DNA of 39,409 bases from Flavobacteriaceae bacterium (GCA_002697255.1 NZUH01000020.1:1-39409), one strand, 5' to 3'; positions 8,467 to 17,658 are shown, counted from the first letter of the stretch. The notes: generated from the letters alone by a model not told the origin. Numbers and translations: made by a program.

Positions 8467-10628
8467 TCTTTTATTATTTTATGAGTTATTGCTTTAAAGC
8501 TACTTAAAGATTTTATGTTAATTAAATAAATTCCTTTTCCCAGCGATGAAATATCCAAAAGATGTTGTTTGGAATTGTCTATTTTAAAAGATAATATTTT
8601 ATTGCCTTTCAGGTCAAAGACTTCAATTAAATAATCAGAATATTCTGGAAAAATCAAATTAAGTTGTTCTTCAGATGGATTAGGGAAAAACTTAACCTGG
8701 AATTTATTATAGATATTATCCCTAAATGAATTATTTGAAAGTGATCCATCTATATTAAAAACAAAAGATGTTAGAGATAGCTCTGGAAATGTAGCTGTAA
8801 AATATCGATCTGAATAATCAATCTCATTAAAACCTTGTGAAGAAAAATTGTCAGCTGTGCTATCAGATGTTAAAAACCTTTCAAACGAAATTCCTCCAAA
8901 TGGAATATCAATCGAAAAATCTCTTTCATCTCCTTCGTTAAATACTTGTAAAACTATTTTTGATTCATCTTCTGATATAAAAGCGCCAACATAAATTTGA
9001 TCATCTTCGCTTGAGCTTGAATTTATCAAGCTATATCCCTTCTTGACAAGATTAGTAAAGTGTTTAAAGGTATAATATCTTTTAGGTAAAATTATCTGCC
9101 CTGTTGGGGTCCATGCTACTAAACTTGAATATCCATTATTATCAGCTTCTTCATAGAATAAGTGCAGCATATAAGCAGTCACGCCCCCTTCGTTAAAACC
9201 TCTTAATATCCATTTAATATAATTTGCTGCATCTGTCATAGATTGATCTGTACTTTGAAGATTAGCTGATTCTGTAACCCAAACTGGTTTACCGTTTGCA
9301 GCTACCCTTAAAGCATCCCAGTTTGCATTATGATTTGGATCTGCATATGTATGTGTGCCAACTATATCTACTGCTTCTTCGACCGAACTATTATTAAACA
9401 TTGAATTAATATAATTGGTTGCTGAAGTTCCAGTATTTTGAGACTCAACTCTAAAACACTCTGGAGATATGATTTTAATGTTATCTAAACCAGAATTGGA
9501 TAATCTTGCATTAAGATTTATAAGTATACTTGAAAGTTCTGATGGTGTTGTGTTCATTGACTCATACGAGACCTCATAATCTGGCTCATTTGTTGGCGAT
9601 ATTGCGGTAACTTCAACTCCGTATCTTGAATTCATTCCATTTATAAATGCAACTAAAAATTCACTAAACTCAGACTCTCCCCCACTTATCAAAGTTCCCC
9701 CATTATTATGCTGGCCATTTGTTTTAAGCCATGCGGGTGCACTGTTAGAGTTGCCAATAATATGATCAAATCCAAACGTGCTTAAAGCAAAGGCGTTTTG
9801 AAGGGCTTCGCCTACATATCTAGTTCTCCAATTACTAGGATCACTATCATATCTAGTCCAGTCTAATTGTGTTTCGTCTAAAACATAAGGATCGTTGTTA
9901 TCGTTTTCAGGCTCCAAATCGTGATAAACAAAAAATCTTATCATGTTTACCTCCAAGTCACCAAAACAATATTGCTCAACCTGCTCTCTAAAAGAGTCAT
10001 TTAAAATGTATAAATCCTCTGTTCTTCGTTTTATCCCTGCACCAAAACCATCAACTGTTTGTAATTTGTCATATGTATCAAATGTTATTCTTTCACCCGG
10101 AGAAATACTTACCTCATCTAAATAATATGATATTCCAGATTGCATATACCAAAACCTAACCCTATTATTATCGCTTGAATGATCAACCGTAAAGGTGTGA
10201 GTATATTTTTTCCACTGGTTAGTTATCCAAATATTTTGACCTTGATAACTACCTGAAACATCTGACTGAAAAACAAGTTTCATTTGTCTAGAATCAGCTC
10301 CTTCTATTTTTGCATAAAAAGTTACTGTATATTTTTGTCCAGCAATAACCTGAAATGGATACTCACTTTTAGAGCTTACATGCCATCCGTTGGCGCCAAG
10401 ATTATGAACTTCACTTTTTAGAGCTTTACTGCTTCCTTGAACTAAGCCCTCTGTTACAATTGAATATGTAGCATCTCCACCCTCGTTAGCCTGATGGCTC
10501 CAATATTCAAAATTATCCTCTTCATCAACATCTTCAAAAATACCATTAGCCAACGGTAGTTGGTTTTGTGACATTAAAGAACACAAAGACAAGTTTAGCA
10601 AAAGTATTATAATTTTTAATTTTCTCAC
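8463..10628 (-). CDS. GH30-family glycoside hydrolase with N-terminal CBM and T9SS tail
   Basis: The protein has 721 residues. Start is GTG at 10628-10626; no in-frame ATG precedes the signal peptide (MRKLKIIILLLNLSLCSLMS), so GTG is well supported. Residues about 25-177 form a CBM4/9-like module. From ~183 (DTYDKLQTVDGFGAG) a GH30 (beta/alpha)8 barrel with its side beta domain follows. E348 in SPTNEPDY fits the acid/base and E453 in VWVTESAN the nucleophile. A type A T9SS sorting tail starts around residue 645 (FFPNPSEEQLNL), so the enzyme is predicted on the cell surface. Family members retain stereochemistry and cleave beta-glycans, including xylans and beta-1,6-glucans. Substrate here is unknown, but three following sulfatase genes imply a sulfated polymer. 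It is preceded by a 66-bp gap carrying an RNA hairpin. Confidence 0.93.
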   Translation of the reverse strand: MRKLKIIILLLNLSLCSLMSQNQLPLANGIFEDVDEEDNFEYWSHQANEGGDATYSIVTEGLVQGSSKALKSEVHNLGANGWHVSSKSEYPFQVIAGQKYTVTFYAKIEGADSRQMKLVFQSDVSGSYQGQNIWITNQWKKYTHTFTVDHSSDNNRVRFWYMQSGISYYLDEVSISPGERITFDTYDKLQTVDGFGAGIKRRTEDLYILNDSFREQVEQYCFGDLEVNMIRFFVYHDLEPENDNNDPYVLDETQLDWTRYDSDPSNWRTRYVGEALQNAFALSTFGFDHIIGNSNSAPAWLKTNGQHNNGGTLISGGESEFSEFLVAFINGMNSRYGVEVTAISPTNEPDYEVSYESMNTTPSELSSILINLNARLSNSGLDNIKIISPECFRVESQNTGTSATNYINSMFNNSSVEEAVDIVGTHTYADPNHNANWDALRVAANGKPVWVTESANLQSTDQSMTDAANYIKWILRGFNEGGVTAYMLHLFYEEADNNGYSSLVAWTPTGQIILPKRYYTFKHFTNLVKKGYSLINSSSSEDDQIYVGAFISEDESKIVLQVFNEGDERDFSIDIPFGGISFERFLTSDSTADNFSSQGFNEIDYSDRYFTATFPELSLTSFVFNIDGSLSNNSFRDNIYNKFQVKFFPNPSEEQLNLIFPEYSDYLIEVFDLKGNKILSFKIDNSKQHLLDISSLGKGIYLINIKSLSSFKAITHKIIKE

Positions 10629-10642
10629 TGTTGTATAATAAT

Positions 10643-10677
10643 AATGCTACCATTATTTAAGATTTAATGGCAGCATT
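10643..10677 (-). promoter_or_regulatory. Strand-specific RNA hairpin between susD and GH30 genes
   Basis: On the minus strand the arm AATGCTGCCATTA (complement of 10665-10677) faces TAATGGTAGCATT (complement of 10643-10655) across a 9-base loop. All 13 positions pair in the operon mRNA, including one G-U wobble; on the opposite strand that pair would be an A-C mismatch. No U-run follows, so it is not a classical terminator. Hairpins behind susD are a plausible means of stabilising the susCD message or of attenuating the downstream enzyme genes. Confidence 0.6.
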
Positions 10678-10694
10678 TTAATAAAACTTAAAAA

Positions 10695-12218
10695 TTAGTC
10701 TATTAAATCGTTAGTGTTAATTTCAATTAAAGGTATAGGTAATGACATAACCTGTGATTCATCTGTGCTTAAAGTCAGATCAACTGTTGGGTTATGCAAT
10801 GGATTATTATTATGAAATAAAACTGTCTTATTTAAAAAATAATCAAACCCTCTTCTTCTATTATTATGAGCATCTTCACCTTCACCTAACATTTCAAACC
10901 TGTACTCGTACATAATAGCTTCTCTAAATTCATCCCTTGTTCCAAAGTAAGCTCCTTGAGGGCTCATTCCCACCCTACTAAGCAATTCTGTAATAAATCC
11001 TAATTGTTGCCCATTATCTAATTCATTAGAAATTTCAGCTAACATAATTAACACTTCTCCATATCTATAAATTATTACATTTTGGTCACCATACTGATTA
11101 CTATGCTGCGTATCTTTTTCTGTAAACTTAAAGAAATAAGGATGTGCTTTTGAAAAGTTTGGTCTGTTTGGATTAGAAGGATATACCGTGACTAAATTTC
11201 CGTTATCAGCTCTGTTATAGCTGTGCAAGTAAGTTGCTGCTAGTCTTGGATCATTTGGATATGTTGACGCATGATGATCATGAACATCAGCAGTAACCCT
11301 CAACCATCCAAAATGTTGACCTAACTTATATTTCCAAGGAGTAAAATTTCTGCCCATTTGTGAATTTGCTGCGTCTTGACTAATCTGTAATTCCCAAATA
11401 GACTCAGATGTGTTTTCATTAATATCTGTGAATAAGCTACTGTAATCTGCCACTAAACTATATTGGCCATAAACCTGCATAGCCTGATCATAAGCCATTT
11501 GCCAATAGTCCATTTCACTTACTCCGTCAGCTCTTAAATCAGAATTTGTTGCTAATGTCATATAAACTTTTGCTAATAGCATATTAGCAGCAAACTGTTT
11601 AGGGTAACCCATTCCATAATTCCCATTCATAAGTGTTATTGCCGTCTGAGCATCAGAAATTATTTGAGCATATACTTCTTTGGATGTAGATGTCGATAAA
11701 TGTAAATTTTCATTATTTGGCAAAGAGAGCCAAAGAGGTATATCTCCCCACAGTCTGGTTAACGAAAAATATGACCATGCTCTAACAAAATATGCTTGAC
11801 CGGCTATGTCGTTAAAACCTGTTTCTTCAGAAGATGATGGTTCAACAACAGTAATAATATTTTCAATAGCGCCATTACATCTGGCAATAACCGAATATAT
11901 TCCGCCCCACATTGCCTCGGTATCTGCATCATATGTAGGCTTAAGTGAGAATAGATTCGCATTATTAATATTATTTACATTATTACCTCCGTTTTTTCCA
12001 GCAGTAAATAAACCAGAAAATCCATTAATTGCAAAAATTCTTCTTTCCTGTGCGTTGTAGCTAGTTAACGCCTGGTAAATACCGTCGAGAGCTCCTTTAG
12101 CTACATTTATATCAGAGTATACTGAATTTGAATCCAAAAATATAGGATCTTCGTCAAGATCGCATGAAGTTGCAAAGAGGCCTATAATCGATAATAATAA
12201 TATTTTTAAATTTTTCAT
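10695..12218 (-). CDS. susD: SusD/RagB-family outer-membrane glycan-binding lipoprotein
   Basis: This 507-residue protein begins MKNLKILLLSIIGLFATSC, with a lipobox cysteine at 19, then acidic DLDEDP, which fits surface export. The N-terminal SusD region (LDGIYQALTSYNAQERRIF) and tetratricopeptide-like helices (GQAYFVRAWSYFSLTRLWGDIPLW) are typical. The C-terminal RagB/SusD portion (VIIYRYGEVLIMLAEISNE, AIMYEYRFEMLGEGEDAHNNRRRGFDY) is intact. SusD caps the SusC transporter and captures glycan chains for import. It lies 26 bp downstream of susC, the standard order. The symbol marks the family, not orthology to the starch protein. Confidence 0.96.
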   Translation of the reverse strand: MKNLKILLLSIIGLFATSCDLDEDPIFLDSNSVYSDINVAKGALDGIYQALTSYNAQERRIFAINGFSGLFTAGKNGGNNVNNINNANLFSLKPTYDADTEAMWGGIYSVIARCNGAIENIITVVEPSSSEETGFNDIAGQAYFVRAWSYFSLTRLWGDIPLWLSLPNNENLHLSTSTSKEVYAQIISDAQTAITLMNGNYGMGYPKQFAANMLLAKVYMTLATNSDLRADGVSEMDYWQMAYDQAMQVYGQYSLVADYSSLFTDINENTSESIWELQISQDAANSQMGRNFTPWKYKLGQHFGWLRVTADVHDHHASTYPNDPRLAATYLHSYNRADNGNLVTVYPSNPNRPNFSKAHPYFFKFTEKDTQHSNQYGDQNVIIYRYGEVLIMLAEISNELDNGQQLGFITELLSRVGMSPQGAYFGTRDEFREAIMYEYRFEMLGEGEDAHNNRRRGFDYFLNKTVLFHNNNPLHNPTVDLTLSTDESQVMSLPIPLIEINTNDLID

Positions 12219-12244
12219 ATTAAAATAATTTAGTTTTTAATTTT

Positions 12245-15200
12245 TTAAAACCCCACATTTAATCCTAAAATAAAAGTTTTAGCATTTGCTCTTCCGTTCC
12301 AGTCCACACCGTTTATAAGTCCGTTGTACAAGAAGCTTGAAATTTCAGGGTCATAACCACTATAATCAGTCCAAGTGATTAGATTTTGTCCCGCAATAAA
12401 CATTTTTAAATTACTTAGCCAAGTAATATTATTGACGTCAAAATCATAACCTATAGTTAAATTACTCAGCCTTAAATAACTCCCGTCTTCGATTATTCTA
12501 TCTGTCATTGCTGGTTGACCATTGGTTGAATATCCGATTCTCGGATAAATATTGGTTTGAGCATCAGGTCTCCAAGCACTATAATAAGCATCAGGTGAAA
12601 TATTTAAATATGATAAGCCTTCAGCATTATTCAATTGTAATAAATTTCCGTTTGCTATATCATTCCCATAAACTCCGTTAAATAATATGTTAGCAGAAAG
12701 TCTTTTATAACTTATATTAAAGTTAAAACCATAAACAAAGTCCGGATTAGGATTCCCGATAATGGTTCTGTCATTCAAATCAATGATTCCATCTCCATTT
12801 TGATCAACAAGCTTAACATCTCCTGGGACTGCAGGGTTTCCAAATACTTCAGGTAAAATATCGCCATTCTGATATATCCCATCAGTTTGTAAGCCATAAA
12901 ATAAACTTGTTTCCTCACCTTCGATAAATACATTGGCAGGGTACCTAAACAGGTTGCTTCTGGTTACCTCCGATCCAAAATAAAATCTTCTCTCCTGAGC
13001 TACCCCATTAATATAAAAGTCTTCTAATGGCTGGGAGGAGAGATCAGTTATTTCTGTCTTGTTAAATCCAACATTACCACCAACGGAAAAAGCGAAATCT
13101 TGTTTTGAAACTGCATCGAAATTAAAAGATATCTCTAAACCTTCATTCATAATTGCACCTTTGTTAACAAGTATGCTTTGGAATCCTGACGATGAAGGGA
13201 TGTTGGCTCTTTGTAATAAATCAGTAGTCTTTTTACTATAAATGTCAATTGTACCAGAAAGTCTTTGGTTCATAGTTTCAAAATCAATACCTAAATTAGC
13301 CTGAGTTGTTGTTTCCCATGTTAGATCTGGATTTGCAACATTCTGCAAAGCAATCGGAACATTTGTCCCGCCATCGGCATTCCCGTATAGGTTTGCAGAA
13401 ACCCCATAATTTGAAAGTGTCCCATATGATCCAATTCCATGATTGCCAATTTGTCCCCACCCAAATCGAAGTTTCAACTCGTTAAAATATTTTAAATCTA
13501 ATTCATTGTGCATGTTCATTGCAAAAGCAAATGAAGGGAAAATTCCGTATCTATTATTCTGGGCAAATTTTGAAACACCATCCCTTCTTAATGTTGCTGT
13601 AATTATATATTTGTCGTCATAAGTGTAATTAACCCTGCCCAAAAGTGAAAAAATTTGCTGATCACCTTTTATGAAAGTTAATGGTCTAGTAACAACCTGT
13701 CCATACGCAGGATTTTGTGTGGTAAATTGGGTAGTCACAAAATCCTCAACCGCATAAATATCATTAGAAACTTTTCTTACATCATATGTCAAACCCAATA
13801 CGCTATTAACTCTGTGTTTTCTGTCAAAGGTTCTATTGAATCTCAAAAAATTATTTACTTGGAATGAAGAGTTATTTAGACCTGTGATTTGCAGTGAGCC
13901 ATTAGCGTTATTACCCTGCCATGTTGTTGTGCCAAAAAACCTTCTTCTCTCCTTGGTTCTGATATTACCGCCAATTTTTACTTGGTACCTAAGGCCCTTA
14001 ACAGGTAGCTTATATGTTAAAGCAAGATTACCAATATATCTACTCTCTTTTGAAATATCTTCAAAGTCATTGACCCAAGAATAAGGATTAGAAATGTCAA
14101 GATCCTCACCAAAATTTTCAAATTCTTCTGTAATAATGGGTCTAAAAGAAATTACTTGTTTGATAAAGCTTTGATTGGACCCCCCTAATAAGTCTCCGCT
14201 TTCAGCAAAGTTTGTAGAACTTAAATATCCGCTCATTCTAGCTTCAAGAATTAAATTTTCATTTAGATCTTGATTAAAATTAATTCTCATATCTCCACTT
14301 TGAAAAGAAGAAGTTGGAACAATACCTTCCTGATTATCAAACCCAGCAGAGATATAATAATTTCCGTTATCACTACCTCCAGAAACTGAACCGCCAACTT
14401 TTCTGCTTATTCCTGTTCTGTATATTTCATCTTGCCAATGATAAGATCTAGCAGGAACATCTGAAATAGAACCATCATCATTAATTCCATATATAGTGTA
14501 ATCATCATCAATAAAATATCTCGGAGCTAAACCATTATTATTATTAATCTCATTTGCATAAGCTGCAAACCCGTAAGGGTCAAGAACATCATACTGCTTA
14601 GTCATAACTCTAACAGAGGTGTTAGAAAATGATTGAATATTTAACTTACCACTTTTACCTTTTTTAGTAGTTATAACTACCACGCCGTTTGCTCCTCTTG
14701 ATCCATAGATTGCGGTAGCAGATGCGTCTTTTAATACTTGAATGCTTTCTATATCCCTTGGATTTATACCGTTTAAACCGTTTTGACTTTCCTGGCCCAA
14801 GTTTCCAACACCAGCCGGGAGGACATCTTCTCCTGCAGAAGAAATAATAACTCCGTCTACAACATATAATGGCTCATTATTTCCTCTTAGACTATTAGTG
14901 CCTCTTATTTTTACGCTTATACCAGAACCAGGATTAGCGCCATTTTGAACAACTTGAACTCCAGCAGCTCTCCCCTGAAGTAATTGATCAATTGAGTTTG
15001 ATTGATTAGCAACTTCCTCTTCTACTTTGACAGATGATAATGAGCCTGTTAAATCTTTTTTTAATACTGAGCCGTAACCAATTACAACGACTTCCTCTAA
15101 TTGTTCTAAATCTGGGAGCATCATTATACTAATATTTTCGGTTGAAGAAGCATCAATCTCTTGAGTTGAATAGCCTAAATATGAAAAAATTAATACTTTG

Positions 15201-15394
15201 GGCTTATCTGAGGGTATAGTAATTAGGTAATTTCCATCAAAATCAGTTAAAGCTCCGATATTTGAATTTTCCACACTAATGTTCACTCCGACTAGGGGTA
15301 TATTATTCTCATCATTCACTGTTCCCGAAATCGTTTTAGTTTGAGAATAAACAAAAATTGGAAATAGAATAAATACTAAAAGCAGTTTTTTCAT
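12245..15394 (-). CDS. susC: SusC/RagA-family TonB-dependent oligosaccharide transporter
   Basis: The protein has 1049 residues, the usual size. Signal peptide 1-18 is followed by a carboxypeptidase-D-regulatory-like domain (ISGTVNDENNIPLVGVNISV ... GALTDFDGNYLI). Then come the SusC signature EEVVVIGYGS, the plug domain (QLLQGRAAGVQVVQNG, VKIRGTNSLRGNNEPLYVVDG, IQVLKDASATAIYGSRGANGV) and a 22-strand barrel ending in a terminal Phe (TFILGLNVGF). It imports oligosaccharides across the outer membrane with TonB energy, with SusD as lid. It is the first gene of the minus-strand locus. No sigma/anti-sigma pair or hybrid two-component regulator is encoded next to it in this window. Confidence 0.97.
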   Translation of the reverse strand: MKKLLLVFILFPIFVYSQTKTISGTVNDENNIPLVGVNISVENSNIGALTDFDGNYLITIPSDKPKVLIFSYLGYSTQEIDASSTENISIMMLPDLEQLEEVVVIGYGSVLKKDLTGSLSSVKVEEEVANQSNSIDQLLQGRAAGVQVVQNGANPGSGISVKIRGTNSLRGNNEPLYVVDGVIISSAGEDVLPAGVGNLGQESQNGLNGINPRDIESIQVLKDASATAIYGSRGANGVVVITTKKGKSGKLNIQSFSNTSVRVMTKQYDVLDPYGFAAYANEINNNNGLAPRYFIDDDYTIYGINDDGSISDVPARSYHWQDEIYRTGISRKVGGSVSGGSDNGNYYISAGFDNQEGIVPTSSFQSGDMRINFNQDLNENLILEARMSGYLSSTNFAESGDLLGGSNQSFIKQVISFRPIITEEFENFGEDLDISNPYSWVNDFEDISKESRYIGNLALTYKLPVKGLRYQVKIGGNIRTKERRRFFGTTTWQGNNANGSLQITGLNNSSFQVNNFLRFNRTFDRKHRVNSVLGLTYDVRKVSNDIYAVEDFVTTQFTTQNPAYGQVVTRPLTFIKGDQQIFSLLGRVNYTYDDKYIITATLRRDGVSKFAQNNRYGIFPSFAFAMNMHNELDLKYFNELKLRFGWGQIGNHGIGSYGTLSNYGVSANLYGNADGGTNVPIALQNVANPDLTWETTTQANLGIDFETMNQRLSGTIDIYSKKTTDLLQRANIPSSSGFQSILVNKGAIMNEGLEISFNFDAVSKQDFAFSVGGNVGFNKTEITDLSSQPLEDFYINGVAQERRFYFGSEVTRSNLFRYPANVFIEGEETSLFYGLQTDGIYQNGDILPEVFGNPAVPGDVKLVDQNGDGIIDLNDRTIIGNPNPDFVYGFNFNISYKRLSANILFNGVYGNDIANGNLLQLNNAEGLSYLNISPDAYYSAWRPDAQTNIYPRIGYSTNGQPAMTDRIIEDGSYLRLSNLTIGYDFDVNNITWLSNLKMFIAGQNLITWTDYSGYDPEISSFLYNGLINGVDWNGRANAKTFILGLNVGF

Positions 15395-15423
15395 GATTAG
15401 TTAATTTAATTTATCAATTATAA

Positions 15424-15437
15424 ATATAGTACTATAT
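15424..15437. promoter_or_regulatory. 14-bp perfect palindrome upstream of susC
   Basis: ATATAGTACTATAT is a perfect inverted repeat 30 bp before the susC start codon and in the intergenic region shared with the divergent T9SS gene. It could be an operator or part of the susC promoter, but such A/T-rich palindromes also arise by chance. Confidence 0.25.
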
Positions 15438-15563
15438 AGGATTTATTAAAACAATTTTTTAATAAATGAGAGTTATTATTATTAAAACCACAGAATATAT
15501 TTGCTTTGATTGTTAAATTCTCAAAATATTATTTACTTTAAAAATCAAGTTAAAAAACATTAG

Positions 15564-15596
15564 TTTGCTATGTGTGCATAGTATTTTGTACATTTG
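15564..15596 (+). promoter_or_regulatory. Bacteroidota-type promoter giving a near-leaderless message
   Basis: TTTG (15564-15567) and TACATTTG (15589-15596) match the -33 TTTG and -7 TAnnTTTG elements, 21 bases apart. The ATG at 15601 is only four bases past the -7 box, so transcription would begin at or next to the start codon. This argues against an alternative upstream ATG at 15565. Confidence 0.6.
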
Positions 15597-15600
15597 TAAG

Positions 15601-16914
15601 ATGAAAAAAATTGTTTGTTTTATTTTACTTTTTTTTAATCTGATACTTAATGCTCAGATTAATATGCCTATAGACTTTGAAAACGCGCAGGTCACATTTG
15701 AAGATTTTATAAATTTTAACGGAGGTGCTGGATATGTGGTTTATAACCCCCAGATTGATGATGAAAATGCTAGTGAATCCGTTGGACTTATAGTAAGAGA
15801 TGGGGGTGATATCTGGGCTGGAAGCTATTTAGAACTAGAAGATTATTTAGATTTTAGTACAAACACTACTTTAAATATGAGGGTACTTTCGCCATACCCT
15901 GGACTAATGGTAAAATTTAAAATTGAAGGTGACCAGGGTGATTTCCCTTCTGAGCCAGCAACAGAAAGAGATGCATATACCACAACTACAAATCAATGGG
16001 AAATTTTATCCTGGGATTTTTCTGGCGAGCCGTCAAATACCTACAGAAAACTGGTATTAATGTTTGATTTTGGAAATATTGGTGACGGAACAACTGATTC
16101 TACATTTTACTTTGACGATATTTTTCAAACCGATCCAAGCGGAGGACTTGCTCAAATAGATTTACCTGTAACATTTGAAGATTCGTCCGTATACTATTCA
16201 TTTACAGATTTTGGAAATAATGGGCCTACTACACTTGTTGAAACAGTTTCTGGAAATTATGCTAGAGTTGAGAAAGGCAGTGCTGCAGAAAATTGGGCTG
16301 GAGTAACTATTGGAACTGAGGCTGGATTTGCTACAAACATTCCGGTAACTACAGAGAATAACAAAATGTACATAGATGTATATGTACAAGGAAGTAATGC
16401 GCCAACCGGCTTACCCATTAGGCTTAAAATTGAAAACTCTAATGACCCAACACAATCTGTCGAAACAGAAGCATTTAATTCTGTGGTTAACGCCTGGGAA
16501 ACCTTAGAATTTAATTTTTCAAATGAAGCAGAAGGTACAGCTGCATTAAATCCTGATTACCCATTTGACAAAGCGTCTGTTTTTTTCAACTTTGGATCAC
16601 CAGGGTCAGGATCTGATACAGACGGAAACGGAGTTATATATTATTTTGATAATGTATCTTTTGGATCAACATTAAGTATCGAAGAAAATTTATCTGAAAA
16701 TTATAAAGTGTATCCAAACCCGTTTAAAAGTATCCTAAATATTCATGGTATTGAAGGGGGAGAAAAAATTTATATTCACGATATTTTAGGAAAGGAAATC
16801 TTTAAAGGAATTGGAACCGAAACAATTAATCTTGAAGACTTGGATAAGGGTAATTATTTTCTGGTTATAAGCAAAGATGGTCGGAAAAACTCATTTAAGA
16901 TCATAAAAAAGTAA
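15601..16914 (+). CDS. T9SS-secreted protein with two repeated jelly-roll-like glycan-binding domains
   Basis: ATG 15601 gives MKKIVCFILLFFNLILNAQ, a clean signal peptide. The upstream ATG at 15565 would place twelve residues before it and lies within the promoter. The 437-residue protein has two homologous domains, about 22-178 and 185-355. Paired landmarks are PIDFENAQVTFEDF and PVTFEDSSVYYSF, VKFKIEG and IRLKIEN, and MFDFGNIGDGT...FYFDDI and FFNFGSPGSGS...YYFDNV. A type A T9SS tail (VYPNPFKSILN ... GNYFLVISKDG) occupies about 369-437. There is no catalytic signature. Divergent orientation from susC and domain type suggest a surface glycan-binding protein of the locus. Ligand unknown. Confidence 0.8.
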   Translation: MKKIVCFILLFFNLILNAQINMPIDFENAQVTFEDFINFNGGAGYVVYNPQIDDENASESVGLIVRDGGDIWAGSYLELEDYLDFSTNTTLNMRVLSPYPGLMVKFKIEGDQGDFPSEPATERDAYTTTTNQWEILSWDFSGEPSNTYRKLVLMFDFGNIGDGTTDSTFYFDDIFQTDPSGGLAQIDLPVTFEDSSVYYSFTDFGNNGPTTLVETVSGNYARVEKGSAAENWAGVTIGTEAGFATNIPVTTENNKMYIDVYVQGSNAPTGLPIRLKIENSNDPTQSVETEAFNSVVNAWETLEFNFSNEAEGTAALNPDYPFDKASVFFNFGSPGSGSDTDGNGVIYYFDNVSFGSTLSIEENLSENYKVYPNPFKSILNIHGIEGGEKIYIHDILGKEIFKGIGTETINLEDLDKGNYFLVISKDGRKNSFKIIKK

Positions 16915-16918
16915 TTTG

Positions 16919-17098
16919 ATGGGTAATTTTTGGAATCCAAATAATTATAATAAGCTATTTAATATTGCTATTTTTTTAATTATTCTTGGCGGAATACTTT
17001 CTATTATTGAGTTACTAACTGAAAATAGCAGTTCGATATTTATGTCGGGAATTATTATACTTATTTTATTAGTTGTTTTTAAATCTCGGTTTCACTAA
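16919..17098 (+). CDS. Small two-helix membrane protein, unknown
   Basis: This frame encodes 59 residues from ATG 16919, four bases after the stop of the T9SS gene. A TTG just before it (16916) is a less likely start. Two hydrophobic segments, about 14-32 (LFNIAIFLIILGGILSIIEL) and 40-54, are separated by TENSSS, and the C-terminus is basic (KSRFH). It ends one base before the convergent DUF2179 gene. I do not recognise a family. The frame, length and tight placement favour a real gene, but AT-rich DNA often gives hydrophobic chance frames. Confidence 0.5.
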   Translation: MGNFWNPNNYNKLFNIAIFLIILGGILSIIELLTENSSSIFMSGIIILILLVVFKSRFH

Positions 17099-17099
17099 A

Positions 17100-17597
17100 T
17101 TATTTTCTTATTGAGGTTGGATTCGCTAAATCAGTTGTTACGTAAGCATCTGGGTTTACTGATTTTATTATTGATAGAACTTTACTAAGCTTTCTTCGAG
17201 GTACAATACACCATGAAATAGTAACAGCTCCGTCTCTTCCTTTTGCTTTAATGTCGGTAACCATAAATCCTTTCTCTCTAAGTGGCTTACTAATATTTGC
17301 TGATTTAGACGTAGAAAATACCCTAACAACGGCACTACCAATTCCAATAAATTTTTCTAACTGAATTCCCAAAAGAGTCCCTCCCGCAAAACCAAAAGCA
17401 TAGGCAGCAATTAAAACTGGATCATTTATGTCTTTGATTACTTGAGAAACAGCTAAAATCCAAATTGCTGACTCAACTAGTCCTATGAAAGCACCAAGAA
17501 CTGGTTTTTTTGTTACAACTAAAGCCCTAACCGTAGTTAAGGATTGATCTATCAGTCTTAATACAAAAATTAACAGGGCGGAAAGAAAAAGAGTCAT
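17100..17597 (-). CDS. DUF5698/DUF2179 membrane protein (UPF0316, YebE-like)
   Basis: The protein has 165 residues. The N-terminal part (1-80) has three membrane segments with the family motifs RLIDQSLTTVRALVV and ALVAYAFGFAGG-like AAYAFGFAGGTLLGIQLE. The C-terminal DUF2179 part (about 95-160) includes REKGFMVTDIKAKGRDG and a beta-alpha-beta fold typical of small-ligand sensing. Family members are found in Gram-positives and Bacteroidota; the function is not established. It is convergent with the small membrane ORF and divergent from the GNAT gene. Confidence 0.85.
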   Translation of the reverse strand: MTLFLSALLIFVLRLIDQSLTTVRALVVTKKPVLGAFIGLVESAIWILAVSQVIKDINDPVLIAAYAFGFAGGTLLGIQLEKFIGIGSAVVRVFSTSKSANISKPLREKGFMVTDIKAKGRDGAVTISWCIVPRRKLSKVLSIIKSVNPDAYVTTDLANPTSIRK

Positions 17598-17658
17598 AAT
17601 TTTAAAGTAATAAATTAGTATTATCTAAAATTAGATGATTTTATAAAGCATTTAATTT

